A stretch of DNA of 64,000 nt, from assembly GCA_015179125.1 (NCBI GenBank), contig WHVA01000407.1, positions 41,924 through 105,923 of the forward strand. Reading direction: 5' to 3'. Positions 10,746 to 22,494 of the stretch are shown piece after piece. Made by a program: the position numbers and the translations under genes. Under the pieces are notes generated by a model, which ran no database searches, had not been told where the DNA came from, and was given only the letters and a program-made list of their open reading frames with translations. Source of the stretch: Gautieria morchelliformis. Lineage: Eukaryota; Basidiomycota; Agaricomycetes; Gomphales; Gomphaceae. How positions within the stretch are numbered: position 1 is the stretch's first letter; each line of letters opens with the position of its first letter.

Positions 10746-12354
10746 GGGTACCCGATTTCACCAATTAACCAGATCCCAGAGGGCTCGAGTGGTATAAGTT
10801 GAACGTGCTGGAGGGGGTTGGGAGGTAGACGCGCAGTAGCAATAGGGCCTATCACAGTAGCGGTTTTGATGGGGATTTGGAGCGGATTTGGATGAGGATT
10901 TGAAACATTTATAAAGCTCCGACAAAGCCCCGAAAACCGGTTTTAACTGTGATAAGCTAGTTTTGAACAGACAATTTGACATGATTTGGACGGGGTTTTG
11001 TAGCTCCTGCCGTCACCGGCCGGAGCGGAGACTCGAGCTTCTTGTTCTCTGCCGCCAACGGCATGACAAAGGCCGATAACATGGAGTCCTTCGATTCTTT
11101 TATATACTGTTGGTGTATACAACTGCTATGAAAGTAGTAAAGGCACACCGGCGCATAGCGAGGTCGCCGCAGCAAAAAAAACTATTGAAGGCCGTGGCCT
11201 AGTAAAAATACATGTACATAGAGCAGAGCAGAAAGCTACTACGGCAGAAGGCATTAAAAAAGCCCCGGAGGGAAAAAAGCATTTGAGCGGTGCAGGGCAT
11301 GATGTGAACAGAGAGAGTATGGGGGGGGGAGGGGGGAGGGGGGAGGACAAAAAAGCTAAAACAAGGCACGAAGTCAGTACGCGTGGGGCAAGCGAGCCCG
11401 ACTGCTCAATACCTATGCGAAGGTGGGAGTGCGACGCAAGACAATCTGTGATTCAAATTCTGACGCATCGAAGTGAGGCTCAGGCCTACAAGCAGATACG
11501 TTCAGCGGAACGAATATTAGCAGTGGCGAAGGGTAAGCACACCCTGACGAGAAAAGACAAAAAGGAAAGAAAAAGGAGCAAAGCCAAGGAAGAGATGCGA
11601 GTGACCCAACAGCGTGTACGGGATCACATGCGGCCTGCAGGGGCAAGGAAGTCGGTGCAGCGACTAAGTAGTACGGTGGTGTGGGGCTGCGTCGCATCTG
11701 CTGAGGTCGTGCCTCTGCCACCTTGCCTCGCCATTCGTGTGTGCCGTGGTGCAGCGCTGTGCCGTATTCTCATTGATCTGCATGGCCGTCTTGCAGGTTC
11801 TCGTTAGGGTGACGTTCGTCTGTGTCACGTTCTCGCGAGTCGCCGCCTTGGGGAGCTGGGTCGTGGCATTGACCCTTAGTACATGTGCCCGAGCTGCTGC
11901 TGCTGTTCCTTAGCCCAACTGGTGGCGACATTAGTAACAGTCTTTCCAGTACAGAAGATAATACTCACAGCGATCGAGGCTTCATCCTCAAAGCAGCAGC
12001 CTTCCCACTGGCTTTCCAAGGCCTTTTGTTTGGGCGGGAGTCAACATTTTTTGCCTTACCTGCATGGAGCAAAGCTTTCAGCTGTGGAACAGAAAATGGG
12101 CCTGCGGTAGTTGTTGTGATAGGATCAGCACGTTGCACTTCTTTGGACTCATACTACAGTCTCAGAAACGATGTAGTAGCCTTTAGAGCTCCGCTAGGTG
12201 TGCCGGCCGAAATCCAAATCCAAAACGACGCGACTTTTCCAAATCGCCTCCAGAGGCGCTTTGGGAATTTGGGTCGGTTTCGGGCACGAAACGCCTTCTC
12301 AAATCCCCATCAAAACCACTCCAAATCCCCATCAAAACCGCTACTGTGATAGGC
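10746..12354. other. Gene-free stretch
   Basis: I find no supported gene. A G-rich run (about 11322-11345) could form a G-quadruplex. The segment near 10860-10950 (GATGGGGATTTGGAG) partly recurs inverted near 12300-12355 (CAAATCCCCATCAAAACC), which hints at a decayed inverted-repeat element of about 1.5 kb. Confidence 0.45.
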
Positions 12355-13790
12355 CCTAATCAATCCATATGCGGCGCAGGGGTACACATGTACACCCTTG
12401 TTGAACGTTGTTGAACTCAGGCCCCTAGTGGGCGCTCTCACACGCCCTGTACCACATGAAACTCGCACAAAAAGCCTTGAAAAAGTAATTAGGCACCTGC
12501 CAGTCAGTGAATCGAAGCACAATATTGGGCGACTAGCCCCAGGCCGGAATTACGCAGCACCGAATAAACGCAGAGTACTAATGGTAAGCACCCTGCCTCG
12601 CTCGTCCCCTCTGGCACTGGAGCGTGGCATCTCCACCTCCACCTCATGCAGTGGGGGATCCAGGAAGCAAGCTCACCAACGCTATGCATCATCCATATCT
12701 TAAAAGGGGGCGCGTGGCAGGCGGCAGGCGCTCAGTGAGAGGAAAGTGAGAAGGAGGGCTCCTCTCTCCTCTCTGGACAGCCCGACTCCGCCTCGCAACT
12801 GCAGCCTGAGAGATTATCCGGAGAGATAAAGTTCCCTTTATATAGTACTAGGAGATAACATAAGCATGGGATCTCCCGAGTCCACTTCTAAGCGGGGGGC
12901 CAAGAATACCTAATTAGGGCGTGTGAAAAAAAGAGGCGCATCGATGAGGGAGGCGCAAAGGTCCCACGCTCGCGGCGCATCATTTGTCATACTTGCCCGT
13001 CGGGCCTCGGGCGGACTTACATACATATGGTTTGGATTCTGCGGACCCGATGCCATGGCGGATAGACGTTGATGGCATTTAGCTAGCGTCCTGACTCGAG
13101 TCACTCGAGTCAGACGGACCAATAGCATATATCTGCTGCGGGGCTCCCGGGGAGTGCCGCGGCTCCGACATATATGGACTCATCCTCGGGTGGAGCGCCC
13201 GCAGTGGGCGTCTGGTCCACAAGTTGTGGGTTATGGGTTGTGGGGACGATGCGCCTCCGTGTGCCTGCCGAGCCCGTGCGCAGTGGGCGTCTGGTCCGGA
13301 TTGGAGGTGGGCTGCGTTGCGTTGACGTGGGCACGTGCGTCGCGCTGACGTGTCCGGCGTGCGGAGGCAAGTCGTGGGTTGTGGGCTGTGGGGGACGACG
13401 GCGCCGGTCATTCGCGCCGGCTTACATTAACATTGACGCAGGCCCGCTCGACGTTCAATAATTCATACGCAATCTCAGGCTATAATTATACAAGACTGTT
13501 GAATAAAACAGCACTTTGGCGTGCTGACATAAGCCGATGCGGAGTAGGGAGGACAAGGAGCGCAGTAAAGAACAAGGAGATCCTTGTTCTTTAAAGACAA
13601 AGGTTATAATTATAAAGTCATAGTTTGCCGGAAAAAGTGGACAGGACTCGAGGCAGGGCGGGGGAGACGGGGCTGTGGGATGGAACAATGGCAAGGGTAG
13701 AATACATTGGTCAGGCGTGTTGTTTTAACGAGACAGCATACTAAACCCATTCAGGGGGCGATGAGGGTAGAGTAGAGTACAAAACAATTA
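12355..13790 (+). repeat. Large direct duplication, copy 1
   Basis: Collinear with 13995-15770. Shared landmarks in order are CCATATGCGGCGCAGGG, GAACGTTGTTGA, AGGAGATAACATAAGCATGG, ATATGGTTTGGATTCTGCGG, TTTAGCTAGCGTCCTGACTC and GTTTTAACGAGACA. It carries only short, overlapping ORFs, which I do not accept as genes. Confidence 0.75.
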
Positions 13791-13945
13791 TTACATACCC
13801 CGTTTCGAAATTATGGCCTGGACATGCGTAAGTCCCCACGCAGTACTTGTTGAGGTAGGGGTCGACAAGCTAGTGAAGGAGCACATATCCCAATGCGATC
13901 CGATGTTGATGTAAACAAGGCAAGTATCGGCCGAAGTAACCATGG
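13787..13945. repeat. Dispersed non-coding repeat, copy C
   Basis: Shares TTACATACCCCGTTTCGAA and CACATATCCCAATGCGATCC with 9755-9955. It separates the two large direct duplicates. Confidence 0.7.
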
Positions 13946-13994
13946 GGTCGAACGTGCTGGAACGGAAACTATTACGTACATGGGTGGGAGACAC

Positions 13995-15770
13995 GCAATC
14001 CATATGCGGCGCAGGGCTAAACATGTGTACATACACTCTTGTTGAACGTTGTTGACTCAGGCCCTACTGTAGCTAGGCGCGCCCACATGAAACCCGGGTC
14101 GGTGTCTGCCAGGATGCCAGGAATCGAAGCACGATATTGGGGTACTCAAGGCCGGAATTACGCAGCACCGAATAGACACAGGGTACTAATGGCAAGCACC
14201 CTCCCTCGTTCCACACTGGCACTGGAGCATGCCACCTCGGCCTCATGCAGTGGAGGATCCAGGAAGCAAGCTCGCCAAAGCTATGCGGCTACATAATGAT
14301 TTGCCACATCCATATCTTAAAAGGGGCGCGTGGCAGGCCGCAGCCGCCCAGCGAGAAGTGAGAAGGAAGGCAGCAGTTGTTCCTCTCTCCCTCAGAGCGG
14401 AGCGGAAATGAGGACAGCCCGACGTGCGCCCGAGAATGGACTGCATGCGCGCCGAGAGTTTAGGTTCGCTTTATATAGCACACATTTATAAGTATCTCGC
14501 GGATCTAGGAGATAACATAAGCATGGGCAGGCCGGGGCTGGGATCTCCCGGGTCCACTTCTAAGCGGACGTGCCAAAGCTAAGAAAGAGGAAAGGTGGGG
14601 GCCTAATTAGGGGTGGGGGGTGCCGACGATTACGCGCGAAAAGTCCCACGCCCGCGGCGCATCACGTCGGGCCTCGGGAGGATTTAATTACTGTAAGCAC
14701 ACACGTACATATGGTTTGGATTCTGCGGACCCGATGCCACGGCGGACAGACGTTGATGGATCTCTGCATTTAGCTAGCGTCCTGACTCGAGTCACTAGCA
14801 TATATTTGCTGCGGGCCCGGGGCACTCCGGGGCGTGCCGCGGCTCCGACGTCCATCCGTGTGCCATGTCGGTTGTGCCCCCGAATTGCCCGAACGCCGCA
14901 GTGGGCGTCTCGTCCGCATCCGCAGGGGGTACCTGACTCGGAGGCAATTATGTAAATTAAAAAAGTGGTGGTTGTGGGTCGTTTGGGACGATGCGCCGGC
15001 CGCCGCTGACAGGGCCGGGCCGGGTCGGTGTGCCTGCCGCCGAGTCACGCCCGTGCGCAGTGGGCGTCCGGTCCCAGAATCCAGATTGGAGGTAGGTGGG
15101 CTGCGTACGCTTGACGTGGGCACTGGGCACTGGGCAGACGGACGTGCGCAGGCTGCGTGCGTCGCGCTGACGTGTCCAGTCCAGAGTGCTGAGACGACGG
15201 CGCCGCTCAGTGGTCGGTGTAAGTACGCGTGTGGGCCTCCGAGTCGGCGCGCAGACGTAATTGCATACCGTATACAGTCGCGCTGACGTGTCCGGGTACG
15301 TACTGACGCACGTTGTGGGTTGTGGGCCGTTGCAGACGACGCGCCGAGCTCGACGCCAAGCACGACGCCAAGCACCTTCGCCCGAGCTCGACGTTCAATA
15401 ATTAATAATTCATATATCGCAATCTGCACAATTATAGACTTTCAATTCGTTTTTATTTTTTTGGTCGACATACGTTCTCTGCATTACATGATCATGGCTA
15501 AGCAAAATTAATGACTTTATAGCAGAACGTGTCGCAGAAGTTGTAGCAGAGTAGCAGAACTCGGAAAACTTGGGAAGGAACTAGTAAAAAAGTGGAACGG
15601 AACTAGTAAAAAAGCGGAAAGGACTCGAGACGGGGGAGACTGCGCTGCGTAGAATACATTGCTGGTGGGAGGCGTATTGTTGTTGTTTTAACGAGACATG
15701 GATGAGTGTTTAGTGTTTAGTATGCGGCGGGGGGCGAGCGATGAGGATAGAGTAGAGTTACAATAAGTAG
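13995..15770 (+). repeat. Large direct duplication, copy 2, abutting the DUF6699 gene
   Basis: Second copy of the 12355-13790 block, with indels. Its end (about 15480-15770) is the 3' flank of the intact DUF6699 gene and also resembles 5300-5560, so this flank exists in three places. Confidence 0.75.
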
Positions 15771-15915
15771 GGTTAGGGGCGGTTTGCGGCATGACATGAA
15801 CGTCCATAGTAGCACATAAGAAGAATAGAGGTGGCGGAATTGAAATTTGAAATGGGTCGTGGGCTTGGGCTTGGGCTTGGGCTTGGGCTTGGGTCCCGGC
15901 GTCGGCGTCGACGGG

Positions 15916-16686
15916 TCACCGGGTGGTTTGGAGGAGCCACGTCGTGCCCGACGCGTCGCTCTGCAGCGGGACGACGCACTTGAACACCGTCTCCCCCAGC
16001 AGATAGTCCACAAGCTTCATGTGGGCGGACGGCCCGTAGGCCCGCCCCGTCCGGCGCGCGTACGCCGCCTTCATCGCCTCCCGCTGCGCCCCGCGCACGC
16101 AGCGCCACTCCTCCGCGGCGATGCGCTGGTCGAAGAACCGGTGCACCTGCACCACAAGATCCATGCACGTGACCCCGGCGTGCGCCTGAGCATGGACGGC
16201 GACGCTGCGCCCGGTGCGCTCGCACCGCACGCGCAGCGCGGGCGCGGGCGGCGCGCACGCGGGGTCGTGCGCGGGGAACGCGGGCAGCGGGGCGGACGAC
16301 GACATGCGCAGCGTGCGCGGGTCCGCGGCGAGGTCGTAGCGCAGCACGGTGGGCCGCGCGCAGAGCACGGGGTGGATCCGGGACGGCGACGCGGGCGGGG
16401 TCAGGAGCCCGGCTGCAGATGAAATGAAGGCGGGGTCAGCGGCGCGCGTGCGGGGACGGCTGGGAGCGTGGGACGTACGAGGTGCGAATGCGCCGGGGTG
16501 GACGTGGTCGTCGCAGGGCGGGAGAGGGATGTAGGGCATGGCGGGGGCCCGTGAGTAATGGACAGCGGGTGGGGAGCCGGTGCTCGAGGACCACGGGGGC
16601 GACAAGGGTTCGTAGTCGTAGCTCGACGATTGACGAGACATGCTGGTGGGCGAGGACAACGTCTGGTACTCGTATCGAGACGACAT
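15916..16686 (-). CDS. DUF6699-domain protein (256 aa)
   Basis: Single-exon minus-strand gene. I place the start at the ATG read from 16686-16684 (MSSRYEYQTLSS). An upstream in-frame start at 16794 would lie only 3 bp from a TATA box and would translate the probable 5' UTR. The N-terminal half is Ser/Pro/Ala-rich and probably disordered. The C-terminal half fits DUF6699: HPVLCARPTVLRYDLAADPR, then PALRVRCERTGRSVAV, GVTCMDLVVQVHRFFDQRI, MKAAYARRTGRAYG and MKLVDYLLGETVFKCVVPL. DUF6699 is common in agaricomycetes and has no known function to my knowledge. GC content is much higher than in the flanks. A broken copy lies at 5560-5960 in the same orientation. Confidence 0.85.
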   Translation of the reverse strand: MSSRYEYQTLSSPTSMSRQSSSYDYEPLSPPWSSSTGSPPAVHYSRAPAMPYIPLPPCDDHVHPGAFAPRTSHAPSRPRTRAADPAFISSAAGLLTPPASPSRIHPVLCARPTVLRYDLAADPRTLRMSSSAPLPAFPAHDPACAPPAPALRVRCERTGRSVAVHAQAHAGVTCMDLVVQVHRFFDQRIAAEEWRCVRGAQREAMKAAYARRTGRAYGPSAHMKLVDYLLGETVFKCVVPLQSDASGTTWLLQTTR

Positions 16687-16796
16687 GCTGGTGGCGGTGG
16701 TGGTGGTGGATGCAGTGTCGTGAAGGTGTGGAGGCAGTGTCGTGAGCGTCGTGGTGGGAGGAGAGAGCGAGTGACTGAGCGAGACGACGCGCAAGC

Positions 16797-16802
16797 TTTA
16801 TA
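16797..16802 (-). promoter_or_regulatory. TATA box of the DUF6699 gene
   Basis: TATAAA on the minus strand, about 110 bp before the chosen ATG. Transcription would start near 16770 and give a CT-rich leader of about 85 nt. Confidence 0.6.
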
Positions 16803-16989
16803 GCATGGTGGGCGTAAGAGAGCGTAACAAGATAAGGAAAGAGCGGAAGCGAGCGAGCGACCAACGAGTCACCGCGGGCACAGCAGTTGACTCGATGGAC
16901 CAGGGAAAGTGGTGGGAAACGCGGCGCTTCTCCCAACGCGGAACGCGCGGCTGTCGCTCGGCGGCATCTGCCGGGCGAGGTTCGTGATG

Positions 16990-17840
16990 TGTCAGCATCC
17001 CGCCGCGCGCCTAGCGAACGTCCGTGGCCACATCAATCATGCCACTCTGCGCCATACAGTGCAGCACCCGCTTTGGGCCAGATCGCTCAATGCGTGATGG
17101 GAGATCGCTCCGTGGCGAGCACCCCGCGGGGGCGGCGCCGAGCGGCCGGGAGCGTGTCCGGCGTCTCGGACAGCTCATAATTAACCCAAAAGGGTCTATA
17201 TTACCCTACCGAGGGCTCGGGACGCGACGGCCAGAAATCACGGAGCCGACCACGTACAGCCAGACAGCCCGTGTTCCTGAGCCACATGGACCCATTCGAG
17301 AAGACCTGCCCTGCCACATTCGCGCACCGCCCTGCTAAGCGCGCCCCGCACAGCAGCACTCTGCCACGGATCAAATCTGAGCACCACGATTGTCGTGATC
17401 CCCAACGTCTCCACAGCATGGTCGAAGATCGTGTCCAGATGGCTGATGCACCGCACGACACTGCATCACCGTTCGCTCCCGTCACACACAATTCATCGCT
17501 ATATCCGCGGACTTGGGGCGTGCATAGGACAAGTGCGCGTCATGCATCGTGGTCGCAGTCCTCAGACCAAGATACAAGCTCGCGGAACAGCCCATGCGTG
17601 CCCATCTATCACAACACGAGCATCAAAAGCCAGCTCGCCTCCGGGAGCCAAAAAAGACTGAATGCAATTTCGCGCGAATGATAGGAGTACAGGAGTGCGA
17701 ATTCCATATAGAACTGGCTTTGGGGGACCGAACCGCTCGGGTGTTTCAGGAGCCAAACGACAAACGACATTAATTTCATGGATCTGGGATGCCTAGGAGA
17801 CCACCCGCGCCCGGGGTGCGTTTCAGCTTGGGCAGGTGGG
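16990..17840. other. Gene-free stretch
   Basis: No family motif or convincing spliced frame is seen. The overlapping short ORFs on both strands look like GC-driven chance frames. Confidence 0.5.
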
Positions 17841-19230
17841 TGGTGGGTGTGTTATGGGCGGCGAAATGTCAGGTACCATCTCGGCGATCCCATCACGCCC
17901 CACCCGCTGGGAAACGCACCCAACAAACAAGCTGTTCGAGCCCAAGAATGACCTCATAATAACCTGCAGCGTAGCTGCGTTTCCAGCTCGCGCAGCGAGG
18001 TATGGGACGTCAAATGTCAGGCACCATCTGCGCGCGATCTCACCAAAGCCCCACTCGCTCCGACTCGGAAGCACACCCGACAAACAAGCTGTTCGAGCCC
18101 CAGAATGACCTCATAGCAACCTGCAGCGTGCACGGACAGGACAGACCCTCGGTTTCTTTTGTTTGCCCGCCGTCCAATTTTTCTACGTCTAGTGACATAG
18201 GGGCAGCTTAGCTATAGTCTTGGAGTCCCCTCGCTAACAGCGTTTTTCGCCCCGGAGAGAGGTACGGACCGTAGCCGATGTGGTCCAGTTTGCCTTGAAT
18301 TCAATCACAGGCGACCCCATCAAAGCCCCACGCGCTCGGACTCGGAAACACACCCAACAAGAAGCCGTCGAGCCCAAGAATGACCGCATAATAATAACCT
18401 GCAGCGTGCCCTCCATGTGGGCGAGCTGCGTTTCAGCTTGTGCAGTGTGTTGTGGGCTGTCAAATGTCAGGCACCATCTACGCGATCTCATCAAAGCCCC
18501 ACTCGCTCAGAAACACGCCACGCCCAACAAGAAGCGGCTGAGCCCAAGAATGACCTCATAGCAACCTGCAGCGTGCGCCTCATGCACAGACCCTCGCTTT
18601 GTTGTGTTTGGCCGCTGTCCAATTTTTCTTCGTCTAGTGACACAGGGGCAGCTTCGCTATAGTCTTGGACTCCCCTCGCTAACAGCATTTTTTCGCCCCG
18701 GAGAGAGGTACGGACCGTGGCCGATGTGGTCCAGTTTGCCTTGAAGTCAATCACAGGCGACCCCATCAAAGCCCCCCTCGCTTGGACTCGGAAACACACC
18801 CAGCAAGAAGCCGTCAAGCCCAAGAATGACCTCACAGTAAGTAACCTGCAGCGTGTTGCCTCCATGTGAGCTGCCAGAGAGCACCCGCGCCCGCGCTGCG
18901 TTTCAGCGTGTGCAGCGAGTGTTATGGGCCGTCAGATGTCAGGTACCATCTCGACGATCCCATCACGCCCCACTCGCTCGTCGGAAACGCACCCAACAAG
19001 AAGCCGTCGAGCCCAAGCAAGAATGACCTCATAATAATAACCTGCAGCGTGCCGCCTCCACGTGTCGTAAGAGACAGATCCTCGGTGTGCTTGTAGTACT
19101 GACACGGACGGACGTGCTATTCATAGGGGCTGCCTAGCTGTAGTCTTGGGGTCCCCTCGCTAACAGCGTTTTCGCGCCGGAAAGATAGATGTACGGATCC
19201 GAGTCGTGGCCGATGTGGTCCAGTTTGCCT
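17840..19230 (+). repeat. Satellite-like array, irregular units up to about 480 bp
   Basis: The block CCCCTCGCTAACAGCGTTTT recurs near 18220, 18670 and 19155. The block CCCAAGAATGACC..TAA..AACCTGCAGCGTG recurs near 17940, 18100, 18375, 18545, 18820 and 19020, and GCCGATGTGGTCCAGTTTGCC near 18275, 18720 and 19210. Units are diverged, and higher-order duplication is visible. No coding capacity is credible. Confidence 0.8.
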
Positions 19231-19622
19231 TCAATCATCTTGCAAAACGTTGGGTCCTCGGGAACGGCCATGCTTTTCTCACCCTGTCCACCCAAGCACC
19301 AGAGCCTAAATCTTGCCTCGAGTCGCTAGCTAGCTCGCGCCCCACGCGGAGACGTCGGACTTTGCTCGGGATGGAGCCCGCGCCGCGGGCGCGGATCCGA
19401 GCGCCCTGGTATCCGTGTCTCCATGTCTAATAACCCAGCTCGTGGGCTTGTGCTTTGTTTCTCGAGAGCCAGTGGCCACTCTCTTCAATGGAGGGCGATT
19501 TGGAACTACCCGAGTGTTCGAGGGGATCCCCCACCCGCGCAGAATGGATGTTTGCTGAGTGTGAATGCTCGGGGTGTGTGTGTGTATTCCTTGAACACCC
19601 CACCCCACCGGTGTGAATGGGG

Positions 19623-19914
19623 CCATCGACCCTAAAGCGGCAGAAAGACTCGTCTCGATTAGGAGCACCAGGTGTGAGCCTTGAAGGCGCCGTCTAGAGA
19701 TATGAAGCGGACGGCGGGGACCATCGACCCTAAAGCGGCAAAAAGACTTGTCTCGATTAGGAGCATCAGGTGTGAGCCTTGAAAGCGCCGTCTAGAGATA
19801 TGAAGAGGACGGCGGGGACCATCAACCCTAAAGTGGCAAAAAGACTCGTCTCGATTAGGAGCACCAGGCGTAAGCCTTGAAAACGCCGTCTAAGATATAA
19901 GATATGGAACGGAC
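19623..19914 (+). repeat. 98-bp tandem repeat, three copies
   Basis: Units start at 19623, 19721 and 19819, each opening CCATCGACCCTAAAG (CCATCAACCCTAAAG in the third) and carrying GACTCGTCTCGATTAGGAGCA or a one-base variant. Only a few substitutions separate them. Confidence 0.9.
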
Positions 19915-20149
19915 GGGGGGGGGGTGATGAAAGCGTCGACTCCACAATCACCGAAGTAAAAAATTGCAGACGCGGTAAAAGGGACATAGTAAACCGCCAG
20001 GGCATTCGTATTCGCTTTCGGAATTTGGAATTTGGAATTTGGGACGAGAAGAGTATCAGGGCCCCCAGAACAAAAGCTTGAGCATGCAAGCAGCCGTCTC
20101 CGAATGCATGGGGAAGTGGGCTCATTCGTCATGATAGTAGCCATCACTT

Positions 20150-20266
20150 GAATAGTGGGATTTTCAGCAATTCCAGCATAGGTGTAATCCGCCGTAAGGA
20201 GGTAAGCCTCTTACCTACTCGCAGCAAATTACACGTACGCTGGAATTGTTCAAAATCCAACTATTC
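20150..20266. repeat. Short foldback element (about 117 bp)
   Basis: The left arm 20150-20190 (GAATAGTGGGATTTTCAGC...) is the near-perfect reverse complement of 20226-20266. The loop contains a further small hairpin, GGTAAGCCTCTTACC. Consistent with a MITE remnant or a structured insertion; no clear target duplication is seen. Confidence 0.8.
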
Positions 20267-20509
20267 TCGCGTTCTCGGAACACAACGGTGGTGCTTGGGG
20301 TACAGGAATGGGAAAGATACGGCCGACCGGATGCGGTTGATGGACTGCAGGGCTGGGAGTGAGCCGTCAGATTAAGGTACCCCATCCTGGGCTGTAGAAA
20401 CCTCCGAGTGGCCAATGAGTTGGGAAATTGATACTCTGCCGTAGCCGACCTGACAAAACGCATCCATTCTCTGCGAGTCCGATAATGCATCCATCAGTGG
20501 GAGAAGTGT

Positions 20510-21050
20510 GACGGGGTGCGACGAGATGCGCCCAAGTTACGGGAAGATGCGGGACAGACACTTCGTGGGCGGAGGGCATCTGCAGGCAGGCGGACGAGGT
20601 ATGCGCTCAAGTTACGGGAAGATGCGGGACACTTCTTTGCGGAGGGAATCTGCAGGAAGGTCGGTGGAGCTGATGATTAGCTGAGAAATGATTACATACT
20701 CTGTGCCACAAATGGGAAACAACCTTGCCGTTCATCAGTCTGTAAGTCCGATAATGCATCCATCAGTGGGAGAAGTGCGACGAGGTATGCGCCCAAGTTA
20801 CGGGAAGATGCGGAACACTTCTTGGGCGGAGGCCATCTGCAGGCAGGTCGACGAAGTATGCGCTTAGGTTACGGGAAGATGCGGGTCACGTCTTGGGCGG
20901 AGGGCATCTGCAGGCAGGTCGACGAGGTATGCGCTCAGTTACGGGAAGATGCGGGACAGACACTTCTTTGGCGGGAGGGCATCTGCAGGCAGGTCGGTGG
21001 AGCTGGCAGTGATCATTAGCTGAGAATGATTACTCTGTGCCACAAATAGG
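20510..21050 (+). repeat. About 70-bp interspersed tandem units
   Basis: TTACGGGAAGATGCGG recurs near 20537, 20613, 20800, 20868 and 20939, each followed by GCGGAGG or GGGAGGG, CATCTGCAGG and often CAGGTCGACGAGGTATGCGC. The CACAAATRGGAAACAACCTTGCCGTT block appears twice (about 20707 and 21040). Confidence 0.8.
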
Positions 21051-21059
21051 AAACAACCT

Positions 21060-22494
21060 TGCCGTTTAGGCACACGTTTAAAACAACCACAAAACAATCA
21101 CAATCATACCCATTTGATACTACCCGTCAGGGGTCAGGGAAAACACGGACAAATCGAGGACGGCTGGGGCTGCTCCACTACGCTGATGTCGGAATATACG
21201 GGGCAGGTGGCCCAAAAGGGTTGCGCACTAAGGGTCCTGGGTGACCAGGGCCCGGATGGATGGCGGCGAAGGCCACAACAGCCAGGTACTCCAGTGGAGC
21301 CAGGAAACCCTGCGTACCTCAACCTCCAGACTCATGTGACGACATGAGCGTGGCATGCGTCCAGCGTTCAAGAGAGTTCAATTATAGAGGAAGGCTTTGA
21401 TAAACAACTCCCTGTTGCATAGGATATAAGCAGTGGCGATTGTTCTCCAGATACGGTGGTAGAAGACACGCCACGCCACGTGCCAGCGCTCAAGCGCTCG
21501 AGAGTCGAGACACCGCCTTGTCAATCCTCCATTTGTTTGTGCATTGCTTGTGTACTGCCTTGTCTCCCGGATTCGATTACAGTTGTAATCGGTTAGAAAG
21601 TTGGCAGTCAAAAATTACGGGTTCGCAAGCACTCGAGTAATGAAGCGTCATGATAGAAACATGCGGAGAGGCCGCAATCAGCTGCATGCTCCACCGGACT
21701 CTACATCGAACATTGGTTTCACGGAGATGTAATTATGCGGCGAGACTCTCAATTCCGGGAGACAGGACAGTGACGTCCACGGCAATGTGCATGTCATACC
21801 CAAGCCACACCTGGCGGTTCATCTAAGCCAGTAGCCTCGCTTCTTTGTGGGGCGCGGGGGAAGACAAAGTTTCGTGTCAGGGTCGGTTCTGTCCATAGCA
21901 TGTGGCAATCACGGGTCAACGGGCGAGATGGATAGGTAAAGATATCATGGGATCGTGTGATTGAGTTACTCTGGGCGACACCGGAATGCGACTGAGCCTG
22001 AGAGGGTAACTGTGTATGATGTTAATTTCCCCCTACTATCGGGTACCTGGAGTTTGAAAATAGTCTCGCATCTGACCGTTGCGGCACCCCAGAATTACCT
22101 CTTGTCAGCTTAATCCCTCATCGTATTCAGCGGTTTAACCACTTTTCATGAAAATTGAGTAATATTTGAGCTCTACAGAAATTTAAACACATCAAGATGT
22201 CAGAAATACTTAGTGGTTGACAAGCCTACTTCTCTGCCACACAAGCACAATTTCTGATTTTTTGGTTTTATAATCTTGTTAAAGAGTGTAAAGTCTTCAT
22301 TTCTAGCTGCTTAGATTTACCTCAGGTGTAGTGTGGCTGCTAGGGAAGGGGGTGTCAAACTCCCGGTAACGTTCATGTGGTACATGTGCTGAAGGGTCAA
22401 TCATTTACGGTCAGAGATATGAAATAGCTTACTCGCGATGAAGTATGTATGCTCAGTGTATATTAAGATGGTCCGTCCGGCCGCGGTTTCATTA
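21060..22494. other. Gene-free stretch
   Basis: I see no gene, RNA gene or clear repeat boundary here. The short ORFs lack motifs. Confidence 0.45.

Noticed and set aside
15847..16422. 191-codon plus-strand ORF opposite the DUF6699 gene
   Set aside because: It is the antisense shadow of a GC-rich gene; the minus frame has the conserved domain.
16687..16794. Longer DUF6699 protein starting at 16794
   Set aside because: A TATA box at 16797-16802 leaves only a few bases before that start; the segment is a CT-rich leader and the next ATG (16686) begins the plausible protein.
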